From an uncultured Tenacibaculum sp. (GTDB lineage: Bacteria; Bacteroidota; Bacteroidia; Flavobacteriales; Flavobacteriaceae): DNA of 64,000 nucleotides. The position numbers were made by a program, and so were the translations under genes. Positions 26,598 to 34,131 of this stretch are shown piece after piece. The stretch spans positions 1 through 64,000 of the forward strand of contig CANMJA010000013.1 of NCBI GenBank assembly GCA_947498055.1. Direction: 5' to 3'. Each line of letters opens with the position of its first letter. Positions within the stretch are counted from its first letter, which is position 1. The notes under the pieces were generated by a model. That model did no database searches and had not been told where the DNA came from. It saw only the letters and a list, made by a program, of their open reading frames with translations.

Positions 26598-27632
26598 TTA
26601 TTTTGATTTTAATCTATTAGATTCTAAATCAATGTATTCTTTTCTATTCTTAAAAATCTTTAAAGAAGTAAATAAAGCTTCTTTAAAAGATTCTGTGTTT
26701 GCTTTGTTCTTTCCAGCAATATCGAAACCTGTTCCATGATCTGGAGAAGTTCTAATTTTATTTAATCCAGCGGTAAAATTAACACCATTTCCAAAGGACA
26801 ATGCTTTAAAAGGAGCTAACCCTTGATCGTGGTACATTGCTAATATTCCATCGAACTGTTTGTATGTTTTAGATCCAAAAAAGCCGTCTGCAGCATAAGG
26901 GCCAAATACCATTTTCCCAGATTCTTTTATTTTATTAATGGTAGGTCTTATAATTTCTTCATCTTCATTACCAATAGTTCCATTATCACCACAATGAGGA
27001 TTTAAACCTAAAATAGCAATTTTAGGTTTGTTGATATTAAAATCTTGTTTTAAAGATTGATGCATAATAGCTGTTTTCTCCATAATAAGTTCTGGAGTAA
27101 TTGTTTCTGATATTTTAGAAACAGGAATATGACCAGTAACTAAGCCAACCCTTAATTCATCTGTTAATAAAACCATTAAACTTTTTCCTTCTAGGTTACT
27201 TTCTAAGTATTCTGTATGTCCAGGAAATGTAAATTCTTTAGACTGAATGTTTTCTTTGTTAATTGGGGCGGTTATTAAAAGGTCTACCTGCTCGTTTTTT
27301 AATGCATTTACAGCTTCCGTAAGCGATTTTACAGCGTACTTTCCACCTATTTCTGTAGTTTTACCTAAGTCAATCTTTACATCTTCTTTCCATACATTAA
27401 CTAAGTTTATTTTTCCGTGAACAATTTTATCTAAGCTATTTATTCCGTGTATACTGTTGTTTAGTTGAAGGTTTTTTTTATGAAAAGAAACAACTTTATT
27501 AGAACCAAATAAAACAGGAGTACAGAATTCTAGCATTCTTTTATCTTCAAATGTTTTTAAAATAACCTCTAATCCTATACCATTAGTGTCACCTATTGAA
27601 ATACCTACAATAATTTTATTTGATTTTTCCAT
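26598..27632 (-). CDS. pdxA: 4-hydroxythreonine-4-phosphate dehydrogenase
   Basis: A 344-residue NAD-dependent enzyme of pyridoxal phosphate biosynthesis. Family signs are GISIGDTNGIGLEV at the N terminus, the metal-binding His in FPGHTEYL and GLNPHCGDNG, and AMYHDQGLAPFKAL and RTSPDHGTGFDIAGK towards the C terminus. The gene is divergent from ribE, and the two promoters overlap within 27651-27673. Confidence 0.96.
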   Translation of the reverse strand: MEKSNKIIVGISIGDTNGIGLEVILKTFEDKRMLEFCTPVLFGSNKVVSFHKKNLQLNNSIHGINSLDKIVHGKINLVNVWKEDVKIDLGKTTEIGGKYAVKSLTEAVNALKNEQVDLLITAPINKENIQSKEFTFPGHTEYLESNLEGKSLMVLLTDELRVGLVTGHIPVSKISETITPELIMEKTAIMHQSLKQDFNINKPKIAILGLNPHCGDNGTIGNEDEEIIRPTINKIKESGKMVFGPYAADGFFGSKTYKQFDGILAMYHDQGLAPFKALSFGNGVNFTAGLNKIRTSPDHGTGFDIAGKNKANTESFKEALFTSLKIFKNRKEYIDLESNRLKSK

Positions 27633-27650
27633 AAAAGTCTTACGATGTCG

Positions 27651-27673
27651 TATTTTTGATGCTTACAAAAGTA
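27651..27673. promoter_or_regulatory. Divergent -7 elements for ribE (+) and pdxA (-)
   Basis: TATTTTTG on the plus strand (27651-27658) faces ribE, whose start is 30 bases downstream. TACTTTTG on the minus strand (27666-27673) faces pdxA, whose start is 33 bases downstream. The boxes are only 7 bases apart, so the two polymerases would compete for the site. Confidence 0.5.
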
Positions 27674-27688
27674 ACTAAATTTTAACGA

Positions 27689-28276
27689 ATGTTTACAGGT
27701 ATTATAGAAACTCTAGGTAAAGTAACAAACTTGGTAAAGGAGAAAGAAAATCTTCACATTACTATTGAAAGTAATATAACAGGTGAATTAAAAATAGATC
27801 AAAGTGTAGCACACAATGGTGTATGTTTAACAGTAGTAGAGATTAATACTGATAAATATGTGGTTACTGCAATTAAAGAAACTTTAGATAAAACAAATAT
27901 AGGAGATCTTGTTGTTGGAGATGTTGTGAATTTAGAAAGAGCAATGAAATTGGGAGATAGGTTAGACGGACATATTGTGCAGGGTCATGTTGATGAGGTT
28001 GGAGAATGTATAAATATAAAAGATATGAAAGGGAGTACTGTGTTTACTTTTAAATATAATACAGCAAGTGACAATATAACAATAGAAAAAGGATCTATAA
28101 CTGTTAATGGTGTTAGTTTAACTGTAGTAAATTCTAAAAAAGAAGAATTTAGTGTTGCTATTATACCCTATACATTAGAACATACTACTTTTAGGGATTT
28201 TAAAAAAGGAACAAAAGTTAATTTAGAGTTTGATGTAATTGGAAAATACGTGTCTAGACTAACTAATTTAAAATAA
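27689..28276 (+). CDS. ribE: Riboflavin synthase (alpha subunit)
   Basis: A 195-residue enzyme that dismutates two 6,7-dimethyl-8-ribityllumazine to riboflavin. The start MFTGIIETLG is diagnostic, and the two lumazine-binding repeats each carry the LTV motif (NGVCLTVVE near residue 50 and NGVSLTVVN near 147), with GHIVQGHVD between them. It has its own promoter box and is followed by a terminator that separates it from the peptide locus. Confidence 0.97.
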   Translation: MFTGIIETLGKVTNLVKEKENLHITIESNITGELKIDQSVAHNGVCLTVVEINTDKYVVTAIKETLDKTNIGDLVVGDVVNLERAMKLGDRLDGHIVQGHVDEVGECINIKDMKGSTVFTFKYNTASDNITIEKGSITVNGVSLTVVNSKKEEFSVAIIPYTLEHTTFRDFKKGTKVNLEFDVIGKYVSRLTNLK

Positions 28277-28279
28277 ATA

Positions 28280-28303
28280 ATGAGGAGTATTTTTACTCCT
28301 CAT
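28280..28303. terminator. Hairpin between ribE and the peptide locus
   Basis: A 10-base perfect stem ATGAGGAGTA / TACTCCTCAT with a TTTT loop, 3 bases after the ribE stop. The tail is moderately T-rich on the minus strand and poor on the plus strand, so it may serve both convergent transcripts. Confidence 0.6.
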
Positions 28304-28336
28304 CATAGTTAAACATTTTTTAAAAACGTTATTTTT

Positions 28337-28537
28337 TTAGAAACAATAACATACAGGTCTTCCTGGTCCAGGATGGTTGTTTTTTCTACCTCCATACATT
28401 CCACAATTTTCAGGTAGACAACAAACAAAGTCGGAACCTCTATAGCATGGTATTAATCCACCTATCATACCTCCATTTATTTTTTTCTGATTTGATTTAC
28501 TTAGGGCTTTCCCTAGATTTAAGATTGATTTTTTCAT
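28337..28537 (-). CDS. Double-glycine leader, six-Cys secreted peptide precursor (peptide A)
   Basis: A 66-residue precursor. The leader MKKSILNLGK...KKINGG ends with Gly22-Gly23, the usual cutting site of C39 peptidases. The 43-residue core has Cys at 31, 39, 40, 45, 63 and 65, with many Gly and Pro. It is the last gene of the peptide operon in transcription order. The leader matches those of six other small genes here. The role is probably a bacteriocin-like or signalling peptide with three disulfide bonds; the activity is inference. Confidence 0.82.
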   Translation of the reverse strand: MKKSILNLGKALSKSNQKKINGGMIGGLIPCYRGSDFVCCLPENCGMYGGRKNNHPGPGRPVCYCF

Positions 28538-28660
28538 AATTTAAGAGATTAAAAAATTAAATATTTATAAAAATAAGAAAAAGAACAAAGGTTTTTGTTA
28601 AAGTTATAGTGATAAAATTATCAAAAAACACAAGTAATTTATCATTTGTTAAGTAGTTAT

Positions 28661-28694
28661 GTTAGTGAGGAATAGCTTGTGGTTCCTCACTAAC
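28661..28694 (-). repeat. Long inverted repeat (stem-loop) after peptide gene B
   Basis: Perfect 12-base arms GTTAGTGAGGAA / TTCCTCACTAAC around a 10-base loop, 23 bases after the stop of peptide B. No T run follows on the minus strand, so it may protect the 3' end of peptide mRNA or only weaken transcription downstream. Confidence 0.75.
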
Positions 28695-28717
28695 ATGTAA
28701 TCCTTTAAAGGTTGTTT

Positions 28718-28915
28718 CTAGTAAAGGTAAAATCCACCATGCCCGTTACATACACCAGGACAGTGAGGAGGTCCACATTTTATCTCTTTAGTTGCTGAAG
28801 GACATACGTCTTTACATTGTCCTACTAATTTAGTTAAAATTAGCATTCCTCCAAAAATGTCTGTTTGCTGTGTTTTGTTTAGAGCTTTCCCTAGATTTAA
28901 GATTGATTTTTTCAT
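28718..28915 (-). CDS. Double-glycine leader, five-Cys peptide precursor (peptide B)
   Basis: A 65-residue precursor with leader MKKSILNLGKALNKTQQ ending at Gly22-Gly23. The 42-residue core has Cys at 34, 38, 47, 52 and 56 and ends NGHGGFYLY. It is the tandem copy of peptide C: cysteine positions, the CGPPHC segment and the HGGFYLY end are the same, while residues 24-32 and 43-46 differ. The odd number of Cys leaves one free thiol or allows a dimer between copies. Confidence 0.82.
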   Translation of the reverse strand: MKKSILNLGKALNKTQQTDIFGGMLILTKLVGQCKDVCPSATKEIKCGPPHCPGVCNGHGGFYLY

Positions 28916-29034
28916 GATTTAAAAAATTTAAAAATTCTATAAAAAATAAGAAAAAGAACAAGGTTTTTGTTAAAATTATAATGATAAAATTATCGAAAAA
29001 CACAAGTAATTTTCATTTATTAAGTAATTGCGAA

Positions 29035-29062
29035 AGTGAGGAATAGCTTGTGATTCCTCACT
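29035..29062 (-). repeat. Inverted repeat (stem-loop) after peptide gene C
   Basis: Arms AGTGAGGAA / TTCCTCACT (9 bases) around a 10-base loop closely similar to that after peptide B. It lies 27 bases after the stop of peptide C. Confidence 0.7.
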
Positions 29063-29088
29063 AATATATAGTCTTTTAAAGATTGCTT

Positions 29089-29286
29089 TTAGTAAAGGTA
29101 AAATCCACCATGACCATCACATACACCAAGACAGTGAGGAGGTCCACAACTTTTTTGTCTAGTTGCTGAAGGACATACGTCTTTACATTGTGGAATTAAA
29201 TTAATTAGATCCAGAACTCCTCCAAAAATGTCTGCTTGCTGTGTTTTGTTCAGAGCTTTCCCTAGATTTAAGATTGATTTTTTCAT
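29089..29286 (-). CDS. Double-glycine leader, five-Cys peptide precursor (peptide C)
   Basis: A 65-residue precursor, the sister copy of peptide B. The leader ends at Gly22-Gly23; the core has Cys at 34, 38, 47, 52 and 56 in the same frame (QCKDVCPSAT, then CGPPHC, LGVC, HGGFYLY). Changes between the copies are concentrated just after the cutting site (VLDLINLIP against MLILTKLVG) and in the third loop. It is the first peptide gene after the HlyD gene and is preceded by a copy of the conserved structured element. Confidence 0.82.
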   Translation of the reverse strand: MKKSILNLGKALNKTQQADIFGGVLDLINLIPQCKDVCPSATRQKSCGPPHCLGVCDGHGGFYLY

Positions 29287-29322
29287 GATTTAAGTTTTTA
29301 AAGTTTATTAAAACCTTGATCC

Positions 29323-29368
29323 TTTTAAGACACTCAAGGCTGTGTCTATTCCTCGCGAAAGAATATTT
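29323..29368 (-). ncRNA. Conserved structured intergenic element, copy 1 (after the HlyD gene)
   Basis: One of three copies. On the minus strand it reads TATTC-loop with TCGCGA-GAATA, then GACAC-loop-GTGTC, two adjacent stem-loops. It starts directly at the HlyD stop codon and ends 37 bases before peptide C. The same order and position are seen at 31270-31323 and 34132-34187. It does not contain a TAnnTTTG promoter box. Confidence 0.6.
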
Positions 29369-30667
29369 TTATTTTATGATGTTTTTTAATTGGTAGAAGA
29401 ACCTTTCAATAAGTCTAAGATCTTCTGTTATAATATTTGCAGTTCCCTGCATTTCTTGTTTAAATTCGATGTTTCTTTTGTAAGTTGTTTTTAGTTTTTC
29501 AGGTAATTGTACATCAATCAGATAATTTCCTTCTTGGTCTGGAGTTAAAGAAATAGATTTTACATTCCCATTTAGCTCACCAAATTCATCGGAAGGGTAA
29601 TTTAATAACTGAATTTGCACTTTTTGCCCAATTTTTATTTTACCTGAATTTGTAATAGGTGCTTTAATTTTTCCAATAAAAGATTCTTTTTTATCTGGAA
29701 TAATAGTAAAAATTAAGTCTCCTGTTTTTACATTTTGATTTTTACTCCAAAAATTAAGAAAAGAGACCTTTCCGTTCATAGAGGAGGTAAGTGCATACAT
29801 TTTTTCCCAATCTTTAATTGCTTTTTTAAGGTATAAAAAAGACTGTTGTGTTTTCTTTTTAAGTCTTAAGTCACTTTGTGTTTTTCTAACGGAAGTATCG
29901 TCAAGATTTTTAGCAGAGTTATTCACTAATTCTCTCATTTGAGAGATAGAGGTTTCTAAGCCTTTATAAGTACTTTGTTCTCGAAGATATTCTACTTCTT
30001 TAGCTTCTTTTTCTTTAGCAGAAATAACCCCTTGTTCAAACATTTTTCTGCTTCTCTCTAGATCTTTTTCTTTAAATTCAAGTTGTTTTTTGTTTAGTCT
30101 TCTTTGGTAAATTAAGTTTTGTAATCGCCCTTTGGCCTCTACAATAGACATTTTGTTAGCAAAGGTTTCCGATTTAAAAGGAGTAAGTTCATTGTTTAGT
30201 TTGTATTCGTAATAATCATTTTCAAATTGCGAAAAACTAGTAGTTATATCACCTAAAACAAGTGGTGGAATATTTTCTATAGGGAAATAAAATTTTTCTT
30301 GATGAATTTTAATAGTATCTATAATTTTTTTAAGAAAGAGTACATCTTTATAAGATGCGGTATTTTCAATAACAGCCAATACCTCATTTTTTGTTACATT
30401 ATTTTCTTCATTAGCTAATAATACTTCGAATTGCCCAGAAGATTTAGCAAATATTTTTTCAGGAGGAATAGAGGTGGTTACCATTACTTGTGTGGAAATA
30501 ACATCTGGATATTTAATAAACCAAGAGATAAATAGAAGCATAAAGATGAGTATTAATATAAGAGTATTACCATATCGAATCATCCAATTAGGTACTTTGT
30601 TTAATATTTCTTGTACTTCTTCGCTTCGTACTTCTATTTCTGTTGTTTGATTATTATTTTCTGGCAT
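29369..30667 (-). CDS. HlyD-family membrane fusion protein of the peptide exporter
   Basis: A 432-residue adaptor that should link the ABC exporter to an outer-membrane channel. One N-terminal membrane helix (LILILIFMLLFISWFI, near residues 36-51) is followed by a barrel-like segment, a long alpha-hairpin rich in Lys and Glu (about residues 110-260) and the C-terminal HlyD_3-type domain (GKVSFLNFWSKNQNV, then TGDLIFTIIPD). It is downstream of the C39 exporter and between peptide genes D and C in one operon. No TolC gene is included in the locus; the channel must come from elsewhere. Confidence 0.93.
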   Translation of the reverse strand: MPENNNQTTEIEVRSEEVQEILNKVPNWMIRYGNTLILILIFMLLFISWFIKYPDVISTQVMVTTSIPPEKIFAKSSGQFEVLLANEENNVTKNEVLAVIENTASYKDVLFLKKIIDTIKIHQEKFYFPIENIPPLVLGDITTSFSQFENDYYEYKLNNELTPFKSETFANKMSIVEAKGRLQNLIYQRRLNKKQLEFKEKDLERSRKMFEQGVISAKEKEAKEVEYLREQSTYKGLETSISQMRELVNNSAKNLDDTSVRKTQSDLRLKKKTQQSFLYLKKAIKDWEKMYALTSSMNGKVSFLNFWSKNQNVKTGDLIFTIIPDKKESFIGKIKAPITNSGKIKIGQKVQIQLLNYPSDEFGELNGNVKSISLTPDQEGNYLIDVQLPEKLKTTYKRNIEFKQEMQGTANIITEDLRLIERFFYQLKNIIK

Positions 30668-30682
30668 GAATGTATTTGAATT

Positions 30683-30709
30683 AAGTGAGGAAAGCTTGTT
30701 TCCTCACTT
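30683..30709 (-). repeat. Long inverted repeat between peptide gene D and the HlyD gene
   Basis: Perfect 11-base arms AAGTGAGGAAA / TTTCCTCACTT around GCTTG. It shares the GTGAGGAA arm and the AGCTTGT loop with the hairpins after peptides B and C. It would reduce read-through from the peptide genes into the HlyD gene. Confidence 0.75.
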
Positions 30710-30762
30710 TTATTAATTTTATCTATACTAAAAAGAAGATAGATTTAAAATAAATAGCTCTG

Positions 30763-30987
30763 TTATACTGGGTCTTTAGGTCCAGAACCTCCTCCAATAG
30801 GGTTGCTACCACCTGAACCTCCTCCTCCTCTTGTACAACTACAATTAAGAGGTTGCCAAAATATTTCTTGTAAAAATGAATCTGCACACCATTCAAAGCA
30901 TGGGCCATTAAATACTCGCCCTCCACTAATCATTTTTTGTTCTGCTTTGTTTAGATTTTTTCCTAAATTTAAGATTGATTTTTTCAT
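30763..30987 (-). CDS. Double-glycine leader, four-Cys peptide precursor with Gly/Ser tail (peptide D)
   Basis: A 74-residue precursor with leader MKKSILNLGKNLNKAEQKMISGG. The core has Cys at 30, 34, 49 and 51 (CFEWC, then CSC), followed by a GGGGSGG linker and an acidic-basic tail ending KDPV. It is preceded by peptide E with 5 bases between them, so the two are translated from one message. The Gly/Ser linker is unusual for a small bacteriocin and separates a folded Cys module from a free tail. Confidence 0.78.
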   Translation of the reverse strand: MKKSILNLGKNLNKAEQKMISGGRVFNGPCFEWCADSFLQEIFWQPLNCSCTRGGGGSGGSNPIGGGSGPKDPV

Positions 30988-30992
30988 GATAA

Positions 30993-31235
30993 TTAAATTA
31001 ATGTTCCATATATTCTAACCATAAAACCTGAAGCTCCCCATTCAGTGGTACAAGACACGCATCTTGTAGTGGCAGGATCCGCTCCATGAGAAATTGCAGC
31101 AGCCATTGCGCTATTGCATCGATCTCGACGAGTATAACAGTTACTGCCTATAAAAGGAGAACCAAAACCTCCATTAATAGACTTTTGGTCTTTTTTGTTT
31201 AAAACGTTTCCTAATTTTAGAATTGATTTTTTCAT
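30993..31235 (-). CDS. Double-glycine leader, four-Cys peptide precursor (peptide E)
   Basis: An 80-residue precursor with leader MKKSILKLGNVLNKKDQKSINGG. The 57-residue core has Cys at 33, 40, 59 and 62 (SNCYTRRDRC and TRCVSC), an alanine-rich helix between them, and a hydrophobic end (GFMVRIYGTLI). It is the first peptide gene after the C39 exporter gene and is preceded by copy 2 of the structured element. The spacing of the two Cys pairs suggests a helical hairpin; this is inference. Confidence 0.8.
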   Translation of the reverse strand: MKKSILKLGNVLNKKDQKSINGGFGSPFIGSNCYTRRDRCNSAMAAAISHGADPATTRCVSCTTEWGASGFMVRIYGTLI

Positions 31236-31269
31236 AATTTAGATGATTAAAAAATAATTATTTAATCCT

Positions 31270-31323
31270 CGAACATTTAAAGACACTCAAGGTTTATGTC
31301 TACTCTTCGCGAAAAATATTTTT
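31270..31323 (-). ncRNA. Conserved structured intergenic element, copy 2 (after the C39 exporter gene)
   Basis: Aligns with copies 1 and 3. On the minus strand the first stem is TATTT / GAGTA around TTCGCGAA and the second is GACAT / GTGTC. The differences from the other copies keep all pairs as G-U wobbles on the minus strand but would break them on the plus strand, which points to an RNA made in the operon direction. Confidence 0.6.
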
Positions 31324-31327
31324 AGTA

Positions 31328-33514
31328 TTATTTACCTAGGTCTAATTGATTTTTAACTAGGTGATAATAGCGTCCTTTTAGTTTAATAAGTTCTTCATGA
31401 TTTCCTTTTTCTACAATTTTACCATCACTTAAAACAACAATTTGATGTGCATTTTTTACAGTACTTAATCTGTGTGCAATAACAACCGCAGTTTTATCTG
31501 AGAAAAAAGTATTTAATTTTCCCATAATTACTTTTTCATTATTAGCGTCTAATGCCGAAGTAGCTTCATCAAAAAACAAGAATTTTGGGTTCTTATATAC
31601 CGATCTAGCGATTAATAAACGTTGTTTTTGCCCAGTACTTAAGCCACTACCTTCGCTACCAATTTTAGTATTATAGCCAAGAGGCAAACCTTCAATATAA
31701 TCAGAGATATTGGCAACATCTATAGCATGTGCTAACTTTTCTTTATCTACATAATCTTCTCCAACAGCAATGTTTTTAGCAATAGTATCATTAAAAATAT
31801 ATCCTTCTTGCATAACCACACCACAGTTTCTTCTCCATTCTTTTTGAGAAATATTTTTAAAGTTGAAATTACCTAATATAATATCACCACTATCTACTTG
31901 GTAAAAACCGAGTAATAATTTCATTAAAGTGGTTTTACCACTACCACTAGTTCCTACAATTGCAGTAGTTTTATTAGCTGGTATATTTAGGCTTAAGTTT
32001 TTGATAACAGGATCTAAACCACCAGTATACCTAAAAGAGATATTATTGATTTGTATATCTGTGTTTGTAGGAATATTAGTTACTTTTTCATCGCTAGGTT
32101 TTTCTTCATCTTCCATATTATGAATTTCACCTAGTCTGTCTAATGAAATTTGCGCATCTTGTAGATCTCTCATGAAGTTAATTAGCTGTGTAATTGGACC
32201 ATTTAATTGTCCTACGATATAACTAATGGCCATCATCATTCCTAAAGTAATTTGTCCATCTATAACTAATTTAGCAGATAAAACGGTAACCAACATATTT
32301 TTAAGTTCATTAATAAAGTTAGATCCAACACTTTGTGTTTGTTCTAAAGCTAAACTTTTGGTAGCAACTTTAAATAAACGAGCTTGCACATATTCCCAAT
32401 TCCAACGCATTCTTCTTTCAGCATTATGGAGTTTAATTTCTTGCATTCCATTAATAAGTTCAATAACCTTGCTTTGTTCTTGACTTACTTCAGAGAAACG
32501 TTTATAATCGAGTTCTTTACGTTTTTTAAAGAAGAATAATACCCAGGCAAAATATAAGACACTACCAACAACAAATACGGCAAATATTTGTAAACTATAA
32601 TACCCTAAAACCAAACTGAATATAATAAGATTAACAAAAGAAAATAATACGGTTAAAGAAGAGGTGGTAAGTATTCTTTCAATACGTTTATGATCGTTAA
32701 TTCTTTGTAATAAATCTCCTGTCATTCTTACATCAAAATAGGAAATAGGTAATTTCATTAGTTTTATAAAGAAATCGGAGATTAATGATATATTTATTCT
32801 AGTACTAAGATGTAAAAGAATCCAACTTCTAATAATTTCGAGGGAAGCTTTACCAATAAATAGGAAAAGTTGAGCAAATAAAATAAGATATACAAAGTTA
32901 AGATCTTGGTTTTTAATACCAACATCTACTATACTTTGTGTGAGGAATGGAAGAATTAATTGTAATAAACTGCCAGCAAGTAATCCAATAATTAATTGAA
33001 TGATGAATTTCTTGTATTTAATTAAATATTTAAAAATAAAAGAGAATCCAAATTTTTCATCTTCTTCAAATTCTTCTTGATAAAATTTAGGAGTAGGTTC
33101 TACCAATAAAGCAATTCCATCTTCTGTATTTTCATCTGCATTATTTCCAATCCAATGTTTAATAAACTCTTGTTTTGTAAGAGAAATAAGTCCATGAGCA
33201 GGGTCAGAGATGTAAGCAATATCTTTTTTAATTTTATAAAGAACTACATAGTGGTTTTTATTCCAGTGTACAATACAGGGAAGTGGAGCTTCTTTGAGTT
33301 TTTCAAAAGCTAATTTAATACCTAATGATTTAAATCCGATAGATTCTACAGCTTCACTAAGTCCAAGTAAGCTACTTCCTTCTCTGGTAGTTTCACTAAG
33401 ATTACGGAGTTGTTGGGTGTTAATTGTTTTTCCGTAATGTTTGGAAATCATTTTAATACAAGTAGGGCCACAATCTTTGGCTTCCGTTTGTTTGTAATGT
33501 GGAAATTTCTTCAA
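31328..33514 (-). CDS. Peptidase-containing ABC exporter (C39 type) of the peptide locus
   Basis: A 728-residue exporter that removes the double-glycine leader and pumps the peptide across the inner membrane. The N-terminal C39 domain (residues 1-145) has the catalytic Cys15 in KDCGPTC, the His in NKNHYVVL and the Asp in YISDPAHG. Six membrane helices fill about 165-430. The ATPase has Walker A GTSGSGKTT, signature LSTGQKQR (Thr for the first Gly), Walker B FLFFDEATSALD and H-loop IAHRLS. It is transcribed after peptide F and before peptides E and D. Domain order and active residues are complete. Confidence 0.95.
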   Translation of the reverse strand: MKKFPHYKQTEAKDCGPTCIKMISKHYGKTINTQQLRNLSETTREGSSLLGLSEAVESIGFKSLGIKLAFEKLKEAPLPCIVHWNKNHYVVLYKIKKDIAYISDPAHGLISLTKQEFIKHWIGNNADENTEDGIALLVEPTPKFYQEEFEEDEKFGFSFIFKYLIKYKKFIIQLIIGLLAGSLLQLILPFLTQSIVDVGIKNQDLNFVYLILFAQLFLFIGKASLEIIRSWILLHLSTRINISLISDFFIKLMKLPISYFDVRMTGDLLQRINDHKRIERILTTSSLTVLFSFVNLIIFSLVLGYYSLQIFAVFVVGSVLYFAWVLFFFKKRKELDYKRFSEVSQEQSKVIELINGMQEIKLHNAERRMRWNWEYVQARLFKVATKSLALEQTQSVGSNFINELKNMLVTVLSAKLVIDGQITLGMMMAISYIVGQLNGPITQLINFMRDLQDAQISLDRLGEIHNMEDEEKPSDEKVTNIPTNTDIQINNISFRYTGGLDPVIKNLSLNIPANKTTAIVGTSGSGKTTLMKLLLGFYQVDSGDIILGNFNFKNISQKEWRRNCGVVMQEGYIFNDTIAKNIAVGEDYVDKEKLAHAIDVANISDYIEGLPLGYNTKIGSEGSGLSTGQKQRLLIARSVYKNPKFLFFDEATSALDANNEKVIMGKLNTFFSDKTAVVIAHRLSTVKNAHQIVVLSDGKIVEKGNHEELIKLKGRYYHLVKNQLDLGK

Positions 33515-33530
33515 AAATATATTTTAAATC

Positions 33531-33556
33531 AACTGGAAAACAATTGTTTTCCAGTT
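33531..33556 (-). repeat. Perfect 26-base palindrome between peptide F and the C39 exporter
   Basis: AACTGGAAAACAA followed by its exact complement, 35 bases after the peptide F stop and 16 bases before the exporter start. A T run follows on the plus strand only. It fits an attenuating stem-loop that lets the peptide genes be made in excess of the exporter. Confidence 0.75.
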
Positions 33557-33591
33557 TTTTGGTTGATAAGTTTTTATTTGTGAAATAAAGA

Positions 33592-33843
33592 TTAAGCAAA
33601 AGGGCCATCTACAGGACCACCGCCACCAGATGAACCACAAGCTGAATGATTATAAACAAAATAAGGTAGTTCTATATAGCATCTTTGTGATTGTCCACCG
33701 TCTAGGCTAGCTCTTCTTCCGCTACAAGAATATTTACACCAAGTTCCTGAATCGGTTCTTCTGTGAAAGAAGCTTCCTCCTTTAATTTCTTTTAATTGTT
33801 TTTTATTTAAAAGATGTCCTAAGTTTAGAATTGTTTTTTTCAT
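33592..33843 (-). CDS. Double-glycine leader, four-Cys peptide precursor (peptide F)
   Basis: An 83-residue precursor with leader MKKTILNLGHLLNKKQLKEIKGG. The core of 60 residues has Cys at 36, 40, 55 and 69 (WCKYSC, then QRC and SAC), aromatic residues and a SSGGGGPVDGPFA tail. It begins 9 bases after peptide G, so G and F form a pair. The leader begins MKKT instead of MKKS, as does G, which shows that G and F form one subgroup. Confidence 0.8.
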   Translation of the reverse strand: MKKTILNLGHLLNKKQLKEIKGGSFFHRRTDSGTWCKYSCSGRRASLDGGQSQRCYIELPYFVYNHSACGSSGGGGPVDGPFA

Positions 33844-33852
33844 GATATAAGT

Positions 33853-34101
33853 TTAGTAGATGCAACAGGTGTCTCCTTCGTATTCGCAAAGTATTTTCAT
33901 GGTAGTACAACCAGATCCACCACCGTTTCCACCACCATTTCCGCCGCCATTGTCGTTTCGAAAACAAAAATCACCTATACAGTGTGTTCCAGGAGGGCAT
34001 CCTTGACCATTGAAACAAAAAGCAACAGGGTTTCCGCCACTTAACTTCTTTTGTTCTGTTTTGCTAAGAACCTTCCCTAAGTTTAAAATAGTTTTCTTCA
34101 T
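33853..34101 (-). CDS. Double-glycine leader, eight-Cys peptide precursor with Gly/Asn linker (peptide G)
   Basis: An 82-residue precursor with leader MKKTILNLGKVLSKTEQKKLSGG. The core has eight Cys (29, 35, 41, 46, 65, 72, 79, 80). The first four form a compact knot-like module, C-x5-C-PPGTH-C-x4-C, and the last four follow a GGGNGGGNGGGSG linker. This two-module layout with a flexible linker is unusual. It is the first peptide gene of the operon, right after the VKOR/thioredoxin gene and copy 3 of the structured element. Confidence 0.8.
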   Translation of the reverse strand: MKKTILNLGKVLSKTEQKKLSGGNPVAFCFNGQGCPPGTHCIGDFCFRNDNGGGNGGGNGGGSGCTTMKILCEYEGDTCCIY

Positions 34102-34131
34102 AATAATTAAAATTTTAGATTACATTTGCGG

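Larger units (their letters stand above)
28547..29288 (-). repeat. Tandem duplication of a 371-base peptide gene unit
   Basis: Two adjacent units (about 28547-28917 and 28918-29288), each with a peptide gene, its downstream spacer (shared segments such as AAGAAAAAGAACAA and GATAAAATTATC) and an inverted repeat around GTGAGGAA. The peptide genes start exactly 371 bases apart. Spacer similarity shows that the duplication took in regulatory sequence as well as the gene. Confidence 0.85.

Noticed and set aside
30723..30926. Minus-strand 67-codon frame overlapping peptide D
   Set aside because: Shadow frame of peptide D; it has no leader motif and its sequence is a frame-shifted Gly-linker region.
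30803..31018. Plus-strand frame opposite peptides D and E
   Set aside because: Opposite-strand shadow, with proline-rich sequence that is the complement of the glycine linker.
34119..34127. TACATTTG on the plus strand before the VKOR gene end as a promoter
   Set aside because: It points into the minus-strand VKOR gene with no plus-strand gene downstream; probably chance.
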